A stretch of 64,000 bases of DNA from assembly GCA_963816685.1 (NCBI GenBank), contig CAWFMB010000004.1:124001-188000 (forward strand). The letters are read 5' to 3'. The first letter of the stretch is position 1, and each line of letters starts with the position of its first letter. The translations under genes and the position numbers were made by a program. Shown piece after piece: positions 8,436 through 17,786 of the stretch. The notes under the pieces were generated by a model. The model was not told the DNA's origin. It did no database searches and was given only the letters and a program-made list of their open reading frames with translations. This stretch comes from CAVYUC01 sp963816685. GTDB taxonomy: Bacteria; Bacteroidota; Bacteroidia; Bacteroidales; Prolixibacteraceae.

Positions 8436-9764
8436 ATGAAAGAGATAATATCCCGTCGTAGTTTTTTGAATATTAGTTTTCCGGCAACATTGGCAGCTAT
8501 TTTAGCACCTGGTCTTTTAAATTGTAGGGAAGGAGATGAAAATATTTCAAATGAAGTTTTGCTAAATAATGGAGAAGGAAAAACGATATTGGTTGTCTCT
8601 GGTTGGCAAGATGTTAATATTGGAGATATTGCTCATACCCCCGGGCTTTTAAATATACTGGAAACTTTTCTCCCAAAAGCAACTATTATTCTTTGGAAAA
8701 AAAGTGGCTCAAGCGGAGAAGTTAAGCAACTGCTGAAAACAAATTTTCCAAAAGTAAAGGTGATTTATGGGGGAGTCGATTCGAACAAAAATGCAACCAG
8801 CCCTGATGTTTTAAATGCTTTTAATCTGGCTGATGTTATGGTTCATGGTTCCGGTCCTTCCGTGGTCGGTCAATCAAACCTGGAAGCCTGGGTAAAGGCA
8901 ACTGGAAAACCATTTGGCATTTTTGGTGTAACCATTCAGTCTGTTGGCAAAAGCCTGAAAGAATTGCTTCAAAGAGCTTCATTTATTTACACGCGCGAAA
9001 CAAAGTCAATTGAAGTTTTAAAAGATGCAGGCATTTATGGGAAACACATTTCTTTCGCGCCAGATGCAACTTTTTTTATGGATATTCATGATGAAAAAAT
9101 GGCAGAAAATTTTTTGCAGGAAAATGGTTTGGAAAAAAAGAAATTTATTTGTGCAATTCCTCGGCTCAGGTATACTCCATATCATAAAATCCGTCCTGAT
9201 AATGCAGGTTGGAGTGTGGACAAAATAAAAATGGTTGAAGAAATAAATGAGAAATACAAAGAAAACGACCACGCAAAAATGCGCGAAGCAATGATTCGGT
9301 GGGTACGTGAAACAGGTAACAAAGTTTTGGTTTGCCCTGAAATGACATATGAGGTTAATATAATGGATGAACTTTTAATTGATCCGCTTCCTAACGATGT
9401 GAAACCCTATGTAATTAAGCGAGATTACTGGGCTCCTGATGAAGCAGCTTCGGTTTATGCCCAAGCACATACCGTTCTTAGTTTTGAGTGCCATTCGCCA
9501 ATTATTGCTCTGCATAACGAAACTCCCGCTTTCTATCTGCGACAACCTGAGGATACAATTAAAGGACAAATGTATTATGATCTGGGATATAATGATTGGG
9601 TATTTGAGATTATGGATACAAATGGAAAGCAAATTGCGGATCAGTTGATGGCAGTGGCTGCAAATTACTCTTCTGCGCAGAAGAAGATACAACTATCAAA
9701 TATTCGTATTAAGGAAATTTATGCCAATGCAGTGAAAATATTTCATAATGGAACGAATAATTGA
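8436..9764 (+). CDS. Polysaccharide pyruvyl transferase-like protein with export signal
   Basis: The 442-residue product resembles the polysaccharide pyruvyl transferase family (CsaB/WcaK type), which transfers pyruvate from phosphoenolpyruvate to sugars. Family-like features are the early GDIAHTPG loop region, the segment DVMVHGSGPSVVG, FGIFGVTIQSVG, the TRETKSIEVLKDAGI helix and FAPDATFF. Unusually, it begins with a twin-arginine-like leader (SRRSFLNIS, Arg7-Arg8) and a hydrophobic stretch ending LLNC, so it may be Tat-exported or a lipoprotein with Cys30. PEP is cytoplasmic, so the exported form may do something else, such as bind or remove a ketal. The leader closely resembles that of the next gene. 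It starts 14 bases after the propeller gene. Confidence 0.75.
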   Translation: MKEIISRRSFLNISFPATLAAILAPGLLNCREGDENISNEVLLNNGEGKTILVVSGWQDVNIGDIAHTPGLLNILETFLPKATIILWKKSGSSGEVKQLLKTNFPKVKVIYGGVDSNKNATSPDVLNAFNLADVMVHGSGPSVVGQSNLEAWVKATGKPFGIFGVTIQSVGKSLKELLQRASFIYTRETKSIEVLKDAGIYGKHISFAPDATFFMDIHDEKMAENFLQENGLEKKKFICAIPRLRYTPYHKIRPDNAGWSVDKIKMVEEINEKYKENDHAKMREAMIRWVRETGNKVLVCPEMTYEVNIMDELLIDPLPNDVKPYVIKRDYWAPDEAASVYAQAHTVLSFECHSPIIALHNETPAFYLRQPEDTIKGQMYYDLGYNDWVFEIMDTNGKQIADQLMAVAANYSSAQKKIQLSNIRIKEIYANAVKIFHNGTNN

Positions 9765-9846
9765 TGTTGGAATATACATGTATTATCTTTCTAACAAAAA
9801 AATGATAATTTAATTAGAATCATTACACAACTCAAAATATAAAACC

Positions 9847-12800
9847 ATGGGGACAAAAATAAACAGAAGAGATTTTTTAAATTTAAGCATTCCGACAACC
9901 GGGGCAGTCCTTTTGGGACCAGGATTTTTAAATTTCCAGTTACTTTCAGAAATTAACGAACAATTTTCGGGTAAAAATCAGTTTGATGAATATGACATTA
10001 TTATCAATGGAGCTGGTTTATCCGGTTATTTTGCTGCTTTGACGGCAGCCAAACAGGGAAAAAAGATTTTAATTGTGGATAAGAGGACCAGCCCGGGTTT
10101 TGAAATAACTGCCAAAAAGAAGCTGTGGCTTAAGGCTGATGGACTTGATCTATTTACTCCTGAAATGACTCAGCTGTTTTTTCCAACAGATGAAAAGCCG
10201 GAAGTTCATAATAGTAGCGGAAAAGGTCCTAATGGGAGTTTATTTGGTGATGAATTACTATTATTTGCTGGTAGTATCAGAAAAGGAATGGTCAGAAACC
10301 TGTTACTTAACCAGGTGCATTTACTTTTAATGACGGATGTTTGCGGATTATTATCAGATAATGAGAAGGTGCAGGGTGTACTATTAGCCTGTAAACATGG
10401 TTTACATACGGTAAAATGCAAAAGCTTCATCGATGCTTCAGATAACCTCTTATTTAGCCGTGAATTATCTGGTGATCCTTACCAGGTAGATAAAGCGGGA
10501 TTCGTGTTAGAGATTCTAAAAGCAAATAATCAAGAAAGGAAAAACTTAACTGTCCCCGCCTCTCTTGGATTGTCTGATAATCGGGTAATGCTTCACAAGG
10601 GAAAACAGGTAGATAACCAGCTATTTCTGCAATATGAATTTCCGGTAAAAACACAAGGCCTGGAAGAAATAGAACAACAGGCAAGAATAATAGCCGCTGA
10701 ACTGGGAAAAAATCTGGCTGACCTGGATGATAATTTGAAAGATGCTACCATTGAACAATTACCACTGGAATCAACCATTATTTTGAAAAATAATAGCCTT
10801 CCAGCTCTTGTATTAGATGGTCAATATGTTGTTTCTCATAATTATCCGGATCTATCCTGCAGGAATATTCTCGCAATAGAATCTGAGGCAAATAAATTGA
10901 TTGGTAAAATTAAGCCGTCCAAAGGTGGGGCAAAAATTACTTCTATCATTATTTCTGGCACTGAAATACCTTTTGATCAGGTTACCCTGTCGGATGTGAA
11001 TGATCCAGGATTATCAATCCCTTTGCAATCCTGTCAGTTTAATTTAAACAGAATAGTAAATAAGGACGAATGTCAGGTGCTGGTGGCTGGTGGAGGTACT
11101 GCCGGTGCGATGGCAGCCATGGGATCTGTAGAAAAAGGGGCTAATACAATAGTAGTGGATTACTTTAACGATCTGGGTGGCACGAAAACGATGGGCGGCG
11201 TAATGGGATATTATCATGGATATAAAGATCACAAATTTTTTAAAAAACAGGATATTGATAATTCTCAGGTTGCTGCTGCAGCTAATATGTCAAAGAAAGC
11301 AGGACGAAAATTATATCATCTTAAAAATGTATTGAATGGCGGAGGAAAATTTGTGTCAGGGGCAATTCTGTGCGGTACCTTGGTTAATGATCATAAAGTA
11401 GAAGGTATTTTAATTTGTCGTAATGGCAAACTAGAATTATTAAAAAGCACCATTACTATCGATGCTACAGGTGATGGAGATATCGCCTTTTTTGCCGGAG
11501 CAAGTTATCAGCATGGGAACTCCCGCACAGGAAAAACCCAGAATTACAGCCAATGGGACATCAAGGGAGGCGCTGATCAACTGCCATCCCCTACAGGAAG
11601 GGATTATGATATAATTCAAAATACAAAGATTTCAGAATTGCAGCGGGGGCTGTTCCTCTCTCATTATCAGGCGCACTTTTATGACTTTCATCCCTTTCTC
11701 ACAGTCAGGGAGTCAAGACGAATTGAAGGTTTACATGTACTTGATCTTGTTGATGCTGTGGAGGGTACACATTTTAAAGATGTAATTTCATTTGCAAGCA
11801 GCGATTTTGATCCTCATTATATAGGGAGTTCGGAATATTCCAGGTGCGGTTTTCTTTTGCCACATTCCAATGATTTGGTGACGGAAATACCTTATCGTGC
11901 AATTGTCCCCAGGAATCTTAATGGTCTTTTAATTTCCGGAAGGGGTATCAGCCAAACCCATGATGCCTTACAGTTTACCAGAATGAGTGGTGATTTAACT
12001 GTACTGGGGTATTTAACCGGACAAATTGCGGCAGACCAGGCCTGGCAGAATGTTCAACCAAAAGATTATGATATTTCAAAACTACAGAAGGAATGGACTG
12101 CACTTGGTTACCTGCCAAATGATTATGCCAGTAGAGAGGCAGGTAACAGTATCCATAATAAGGATGAGATCAATAGAAGAGTAAAAATATTGTCTAATGG
12201 AGCTCCTGAATATTTATATGAGGTTGTTCGTTTACCAAAAGAAAAGGTACTTCCAGTTTTAAAAAAACATTACAATTCAATTGAAAATTCTGAAGGAAAA
12301 TTATTATTAGCCAAAGCATTAGCCTGGTTTGGCAATTCAGAGGGCAATAGTTTAATCGAACAGCAATTGAAAGAATTATTTGAACAAGAGTTACAACAAG
12401 GATATCCTAATGGATTTGTTGATACCTATGATGACATTAGAGGACGTGAAAAGAACATGTTGATAGGTCTTTTTTGGAGAATCAATCAAAACATTGCACT
12501 TCTTGCATTGACGGATGATAAAGTACCGATTAAAACCATTCAGTACATTTTAGAAAATACCTCTTCCGGTGGAGATATAGTGGATAGGGAAAGTGATTAT
12601 TTTGATCAAAGAATAGATTTAAGAATTGTTCCTTTTCATAACCGAATCTTTAATCTGTGTTTCTATGCAGAAAGAAATCCTGATCCTGCCTTTATTGCAG
12701 GGTTTGAAAAATTATTAAACGACCCGAATCTAAAAAATCATATTACGGAAGAATATCATCGCACACGTTGGAGGGTTTATGGAGGGGATCTTGAATTATT

Positions 12801-13023
12801 CATCGCCGCCGCTTTAGCTAGATCCGGAGGCAAGGCTGGTTATGAAGTCTTATCTGATTATTTGGATGACATTCATTTTAATTTTAAAGAATTTGCTTTG
12901 TCTGAACTACAGGAATTAACAGGAATTAATCTTCAATATGATTCAAAAGCCTGGAGAAAATACATTGCCAGAATGTCCTGGCCACAGCCACGTAAAAAAC
13001 TTATGAAAAAAATAGAAGTTTAA
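9847..13023 (+). CDS. Tat-exported FAD-dependent oxidoreductase with two tandem FAD modules
   Basis: The 1058-residue protein starts with a twin-arginine leader (NRRDFLNLS, Arg7-Arg8). A first Rossmann module has GAGLSG at 55-60 and an acidic strand end VDK. A second, better conserved one has GGGTAG at 415-420, the NDLGGTKTMGG loop at about 441-451, an ATGDGDIAFFAGA motif and a C-terminal FAD contact around LISGRGISQTHDALQ. The second module fits the FAD_oxidored family; the first keeps only parts of it (DASDNLLFSRE) and looks degenerate. Residues from about 740 on are mainly helical and carry no motif I recognise. It ends 6 bases before a gene with a flavinylation motif, so an electron route between them is plausible. 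The substrate is unknown. Confidence 0.82.
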   Translation: MGTKINRRDFLNLSIPTTGAVLLGPGFLNFQLLSEINEQFSGKNQFDEYDIIINGAGLSGYFAALTAAKQGKKILIVDKRTSPGFEITAKKKLWLKADGLDLFTPEMTQLFFPTDEKPEVHNSSGKGPNGSLFGDELLLFAGSIRKGMVRNLLLNQVHLLLMTDVCGLLSDNEKVQGVLLACKHGLHTVKCKSFIDASDNLLFSRELSGDPYQVDKAGFVLEILKANNQERKNLTVPASLGLSDNRVMLHKGKQVDNQLFLQYEFPVKTQGLEEIEQQARIIAAELGKNLADLDDNLKDATIEQLPLESTIILKNNSLPALVLDGQYVVSHNYPDLSCRNILAIESEANKLIGKIKPSKGGAKITSIIISGTEIPFDQVTLSDVNDPGLSIPLQSCQFNLNRIVNKDECQVLVAGGGTAGAMAAMGSVEKGANTIVVDYFNDLGGTKTMGGVMGYYHGYKDHKFFKKQDIDNSQVAAAANMSKKAGRKLYHLKNVLNGGGKFVSGAILCGTLVNDHKVEGILICRNGKLELLKSTITIDATGDGDIAFFAGASYQHGNSRTGKTQNYSQWDIKGGADQLPSPTGRDYDIIQNTKISELQRGLFLSHYQAHFYDFHPFLTVRESRRIEGLHVLDLVDAVEGTHFKDVISFASSDFDPHYIGSSEYSRCGFLLPHSNDLVTEIPYRAIVPRNLNGLLISGRGISQTHDALQFTRMSGDLTVLGYLTGQIAADQAWQNVQPKDYDISKLQKEWTALGYLPNDYASREAGNSIHNKDEINRRVKILSNGAPEYLYEVVRLPKEKVLPVLKKHYNSIENSEGKLLLAKALAWFGNSEGNSLIEQQLKELFEQELQQGYPNGFVDTYDDIRGREKNMLIGLFWRINQNIALLALTDDKVPIKTIQYILENTSSGGDIVDRESDYFDQRIDLRIVPFHNRIFNLCFYAERNPDPAFIAGFEKLLNDPNLKNHITEEYHRTRWRVYGGDLELFIAAALARSGGKAGYEVLSDYLDDIHFNFKEFALSELQELTGINLQYDSKAWRKYIARMSWPQPRKKLMKKIEV

Positions 13024-13029
13024 AACTCA

Positions 13030-14064
13030 ATGCAGACGTTCGTTATTTCTTTGATAGCTTTTCTTTTATTAGGATCATTGTTTCATAATGATCAGGAAAT
13101 ATATTACCAAAGCAGTGAAATAAGAAATTTGAATCTGATTCCACAGGACACTTCTTTTTATATTGAAGATGATACAGGCAATAAGGTCATAATAAGCTTT
13201 TTTAAAGATAATAAGGGGATATTCTATTGGTACAGGAGATTAAATACACCGGTTTGCCTCACAGGGGAATGTAAATGGATTGACATTGGTATATACTGGT
13301 ATTTTAATGGTGAATTTTTAGGATTAGAAGTATATGATGAACAGCTGACTAAAACAGATCACAGCATTTTCAGAACGGAAGACTATGATAAGCTGATGTC
13401 TGTTCTGTCTAACGATTGGTCAATTCTCAGGGAATTTGAGCGTGAAGGACTGTTGAATGAGAACTATGAAGAAATAGATGCCACTTCAGGGGCCACAAAA
13501 AAGGAAATAGCAGATGAAACAGTAAGTGGAGCTGTTTACACCACGTACACCATTTGGCATTTGATCCACAAAGGCGAAAAAGAACAATTGATTTTGTTAA
13601 CACTGGATCAGTTAAAAGATTCAGTCAGACAAGGGACCTTTATAAATAGCAGCGAACAGAAAGTGCACTACTTTTTGCTTGATCAGTTTGCCTCTGGAAA
13701 TATTACTGCCTCATCTGCAATGACCTCATTTATATTACAATTACTTTATAAAACAAAGGATCTTTATAAAAGAGAATTAGCATTAAGGGCGCTGCAAAGA
13801 CTTAATTTGAACGATAAAGAATTACAGAAACAATTATCAGTAGTTTATTCAGCAGCAGATATGAGTGTCAAAATAAGAATCATTAAGTTTTTGCGCGGAA
13901 AGCAAATAGTGTCTCCTTCTTTTTACTATACTTTATGTGATGACTTAACAAAAGGAAATAGTCGGTCATCTGCAGAAATTTTAACTATTTTAAAAAACAG
14001 CCCCACTCCTGAAAATAAAATTTATGATTGCTTAAATGAGGTACACTGGAAGATAGATGAATAA
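13030..14064 (+). CDS. Exported protein with FMN-attachment-like motif DATSGAT and helical C terminus
   Basis: The 344-residue protein has a hydrophobic N terminus (about 3-17). Residues 150-156 read DATSGAT, matching the D-x-x-S-G-A-T consensus at which ApbE attaches FMN to a threonine in RnfG/NqrC and other FMN-binding domains; Thr156 would be the acceptor. It is followed by SGAVYTTYTIWH. Earlier there is a Cys pair, Cys76 and Cys81, in PVCLTGECKW, then an LTKTDH segment. From about 185 the protein is helical with HEAT-like periodicity. No ApbE gene is in the window. Its place right after the FAD oxidoreductase suggests it passes electrons to or from it. Family naming is uncertain; the motif is seen directly. 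Confidence 0.65.
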   Translation: MQTFVISLIAFLLLGSLFHNDQEIYYQSSEIRNLNLIPQDTSFYIEDDTGNKVIISFFKDNKGIFYWYRRLNTPVCLTGECKWIDIGIYWYFNGEFLGLEVYDEQLTKTDHSIFRTEDYDKLMSVLSNDWSILREFEREGLLNENYEEIDATSGATKKEIADETVSGAVYTTYTIWHLIHKGEKEQLILLTLDQLKDSVRQGTFINSSEQKVHYFLLDQFASGNITASSAMTSFILQLLYKTKDLYKRELALRALQRLNLNDKELQKQLSVVYSAADMSVKIRIIKFLRGKQIVSPSFYYTLCDDLTKGNSRSSAEILTILKNSPTPENKIYDCLNEVHWKIDE

Positions 14065-14324
14065 ACGTCTAATAAAATCTTTTGAATTTAGGAATGTAAA
14101 TTATAAAGATATAGAGCATAGTTCCTTATAATTTAATTTTAAGGCTGTTTACTCCGAAAAATTAAATAAAAACGGTCAAATTGTGCAACTTTTAATAACC
14201 TGTTTGAAAATGCAAATGGACACTTAAGAAATCTGACGAAAAGAACTTTGGATGAAAAGAATAAAACGATTTCCAAATAGTACCAATCTATTTAGCTGTG
14301 AGATGAACTGAAATTTAATAAATT

Positions 14325-14723
14325 ATGGTTACGCTTCTTATTTCCCTGGTTGTATTAATTGCCGGATATTTATTCTATTCCAAATACATCGAGCGAGTGT
14401 TTGGTGCTGACGGAACCCGGGCAACTCCGGCAGTTACCATGACTGATGGCGTGGACTACATACCTATGCCCTGGTGGAGGGTGTTTTTGATTCAGTTTGT
14501 GAACATTGCCGGATTGGGACCTATTTTTGGTGCTGTTGCCGGTGCTATGTGGAGACCGGTGGCATACATCTGGATTATTTTTGGTTCTGTTTTTGCCGGC
14601 GCTGTCCACGACTATTTTTCCGGGATGCTATCCATTAAGGACTGCTATTCTCATCTTAAAACATGGAGAATAAAAAGAGATCCCATCTTACCGAAAAAAT
14701 GGCATCCAGGGGAAGCAGGGTAA
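14325..14723 (+). pseudogene. cstA: Truncated CstA-like peptide transporter (N-terminal fragment)
   Basis: The first ~105 residues are clearly the start of a CstA carbon-starvation/peptide transporter: a first membrane helix, then GADGTRATPA, the GLGPIFGAVAGAMWRP motif and AGAVHDYFSGMLSI. Full CstA proteins have several hundred residues and many membrane helices; here similarity stops after FSGMLSI and the frame runs into an unrelated polar tail ending at codon 132. I see no continuation in any frame in the next 160 bases. It is most likely a 3'-deleted remnant. The upstream 260 bases (14065-14324) contain nothing I recognise. Confidence 0.75.
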
Positions 14724-14885
14724 ACATAAAATATAGTTTGGAAATCATATTTAATTTCATATCCGGGTGTCATAATTCTATTTATATTTGAACTGGAAAA
14801 ATTTAATATACTTTACGAATGATGACAACCGCCATCAACACAAATATTCAAAAATTGGTTTGTTAAACAATCTACAAAAGCCAAC

Positions 14886-17786
14886 ATGTTGAAAAAACTT
14901 CCTTTCTTGATCAGCGCATTAGTCGCGCTAAACTGCAGTGCTCAGTTAAAATTAATCCATAATTACCTTGAAGGCGAAGGTGGTATTGACGGTTTAAAGT
15001 ATCCAAATGATTTGGAAATCGGCAATAATGGGAACATGTACATTGTCGGAAATTCATCATGCCTTCATTTGTTTATGCCAGGGTCAACTGAAAATCCGGA
15101 ATTTGTGGAATTGAAAACTGTGTCGGATATTCACGGTCTTGCCAACGACGATGAAATTAAAGCGACACCTGACCAGCGTTGGTTTTATATTGTTGCCGAC
15201 AATAAACTTTTACTTTTTTCGGGTAATTTGCAATCTGGCCGATTGGATTATGTGAAGACTTTCGAAAATACTATTGATTTTGAATTTGGATATGGGGCTT
15301 TTACCGATATGGCAATTTCTCCTGATGGTAAGAACCTTTATCTGGCAAGAGAAGATGATACGAAACAACATGCTTTGAAAGTTTTTGCCATCGATTCAGA
15401 TTCGGGGAATTTGACCTTAAAAGAAAAAGTTGAAGGAATAAAAAACATCAACAATATTGTTTGTAACAATCAGTTTATCTACACAACATCGCGTGGCAAC
15501 TATGAAAATTCGGTTTGTGTATTTAAACGAACTGAAAATGACAGCCTTTTATTGGTCCAGAAAATAAATGCAGCCGATACAATTTCGCAAATAAAAAGTC
15601 TTACGCTATCTGCCGATGGCAAGTTCTTGTACTTCTCCGATCATAATTCGGTTTTTACTTTTAAAGCTAACCAAACAACCGGAGAATTAAAATACAGTGA
15701 TAAAATTACAATCAGCGATTATTACGAGCATTTCTGGAATGAAACCACCCTAACCGCCAGTTCCGATAATCAGAACCTGTATCTGACAGATTTTACAGGG
15801 ATAATGGTCTTTAAGAGAAATATTGAATCAGGTAAAATAACTTTTGTTCAAAAAATACAGGAAGACTATAATTTTACCGGGTTTTACAGCCTGTCGGCTT
15901 TAAAAATATCAGAATCAGGATCAAAGGTTTATGTGTTAAGCAAATACAACAGTTCACTCATTATCTTCGACAGAAACAATACCGACGGAACACTTACTTA
16001 TTCGAAGAAGATTTCGAACGAACAGAATAAAATAAAAGGCCTGACTGATATCAGAGGTATTGTTATGCCCAAAAACGGAAAATTCCTTTATACGATAGCC
16101 GAATCAGGGTACAACACAATTGGGTTTTATAAACGCCTTCAGGACGGAAGTCTTGATTTTCAGAAAAATATTTTATGGAATGAACTCGGGCCGGAAATTG
16201 GTGCAGTCAAAGATATTCAGCTAAGTCCGGATGAAAGAACCGTTTACATTTCATCAACGAACATGTATGGCATACGGGTTTTAAACCGGGATACTGTTTC
16301 GGGCGAGTTGTCCTTTTTTAATTCGTACACCGCACCTGATAATATGCAGGACGAAGTAATCTCGGAAATTGTTAATCCCTCTGACGGTAAAAACTTATAT
16401 GCTGCCACCTACTATAACATTGTCAACTATAAAGTAAACAGCACAACCAATGATTTAACTTTCAATTCGAAATTATTAACCAACGGACCGGATAATGGAG
16501 GCCTTGCAGGTTATAAAAAAATGATTAGCAGCAACGACAGTAAAAATTTGTATGTCTTTTCGAGTACAGCTTTTTCCACGAATGGAATTTCGGTTTATAA
16601 AAGAGGCGAAAACGGCAATCCCGAACTCGTAGAAACCCTTTTAAATACTGAATACCCGTTTATGGTTGACAGGAATTTTTCGCTTGCCATCAGTCCCGAC
16701 GACCAATATTTGTATGCAGCCGGCACTTCATTATTCTGTTTTAAACGAAATCCCGAAAATGGCAAACTGACGTTTGAGTTTGAAATGAATTATGACAAAT
16801 TAAACATCGAAAATTTGTATAGGCTGGGTAGTATCTCAATAAGCCGCGATGGAAAATATTTTCTTGCAGTTTCGAACGAAAACAAGTTTGCACTCTCGTT
16901 TTACAGGTCGGTTTCAACAGGGAAATTGAAGCTCAAACAAGTGGCGCATTTTAGCACTGATGATAATTATAGCTCGGGAGATCCTTTTTCAGTCTTTTCA
17001 AACGACATGAAAACAGCCTATATTGCTTCGCCTTATGATGGAAGCCTGGGAGCATACGAAGCCAGCATCCCGCTGGGATTGGATACAATGTCCGGTTTCT
17101 GCGAGGGAGACAATGCTTTAATTCAGGTTGACGAAGGATATAATTATCTCTGGTCGAACGGAAGTACTGATAATTTTATAACAACCACATACCCAGGTGT
17201 TTATACTGTACAGGTTAGCGACGGAACCGGAAGAACCGGCGCGGACACAACGACTGTCGTTTTTCACCAGCAGCCAGATTTTACTTTAACTGTCGAAGAA
17301 TGGGGATCAACCGACAGTTCTTTAATAATTAATTCCTATATCAACAATGGTGAATTCCCGTTTACTTATTCGTGGAATGACGGGTCAACTTTAGAGTTTA
17401 TCAATGCCAGCAAGCCTGATTCGGTCAATCCGAAAAAGGATTTTTCGCTAACGGTAACCGACAAATATGGTTGTTTCAGTTCCAATACGATAAGCCTGAT
17501 TTTCACTAATTCGGAAGATTTAACATCTAACGTTGATAACCTGATTTCAGTGTTCCCCAATCCATTTGACAAATATTTAAATATCAATCTTGAACAGGAT
17601 GTAAGAAACAATATTTTGGTAAGAATCAGCAATTCTGAAGGCAAAACTGTTTTGGAAAAATTACTGGCAGGAGAAAAATTGTATCAGTTGGATGTGGGTT
17701 TTCTGAAACCGGGAATTTACGTGATGCAGGTCACAAACAATAAGCTTACCCAAACGGATAAAATTTTGAAATTAAAATCAAATTAG
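14886..17786 (+). CDS. Large secreted beta-propeller (lactonase-like) protein with T9SS sorting domain
   Basis: The 966-residue protein has a signal peptide (LPFLISALVALNCSAQ). Many repeats of the form LSPDG-K-LYLA followed by VF-R-x-S-G-L-T are typical of 6-phosphogluconolactonase/YVTN-type propellers; enough blades are present for two propellers (about 20-720). An Ig-like or PKD-like segment follows (about 730-870; YLWSNGSTDN, YTVQVSDGTG). The last ~75 residues (FPNPFDKYLNI to KILKLKS) are a type A T9SS C-terminal domain, so the protein is exported across the outer membrane and probably anchored at the surface. Enzymatic activity is not evident. It stands alone, with no near neighbour in the same direction. 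Confidence 0.85.
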   Translation: MLKKLPFLISALVALNCSAQLKLIHNYLEGEGGIDGLKYPNDLEIGNNGNMYIVGNSSCLHLFMPGSTENPEFVELKTVSDIHGLANDDEIKATPDQRWFYIVADNKLLLFSGNLQSGRLDYVKTFENTIDFEFGYGAFTDMAISPDGKNLYLAREDDTKQHALKVFAIDSDSGNLTLKEKVEGIKNINNIVCNNQFIYTTSRGNYENSVCVFKRTENDSLLLVQKINAADTISQIKSLTLSADGKFLYFSDHNSVFTFKANQTTGELKYSDKITISDYYEHFWNETTLTASSDNQNLYLTDFTGIMVFKRNIESGKITFVQKIQEDYNFTGFYSLSALKISESGSKVYVLSKYNSSLIIFDRNNTDGTLTYSKKISNEQNKIKGLTDIRGIVMPKNGKFLYTIAESGYNTIGFYKRLQDGSLDFQKNILWNELGPEIGAVKDIQLSPDERTVYISSTNMYGIRVLNRDTVSGELSFFNSYTAPDNMQDEVISEIVNPSDGKNLYAATYYNIVNYKVNSTTNDLTFNSKLLTNGPDNGGLAGYKKMISSNDSKNLYVFSSTAFSTNGISVYKRGENGNPELVETLLNTEYPFMVDRNFSLAISPDDQYLYAAGTSLFCFKRNPENGKLTFEFEMNYDKLNIENLYRLGSISISRDGKYFLAVSNENKFALSFYRSVSTGKLKLKQVAHFSTDDNYSSGDPFSVFSNDMKTAYIASPYDGSLGAYEASIPLGLDTMSGFCEGDNALIQVDEGYNYLWSNGSTDNFITTTYPGVYTVQVSDGTGRTGADTTTVVFHQQPDFTLTVEEWGSTDSSLIINSYINNGEFPFTYSWNDGSTLEFINASKPDSVNPKKDFSLTVTDKYGCFSSNTISLIFTNSEDLTSNVDNLISVFPNPFDKYLNINLEQDVRNNILVRISNSEGKTVLEKLLAGEKLYQLDVGFLKPGIYVMQVTNNKLTQTDKILKLKSN

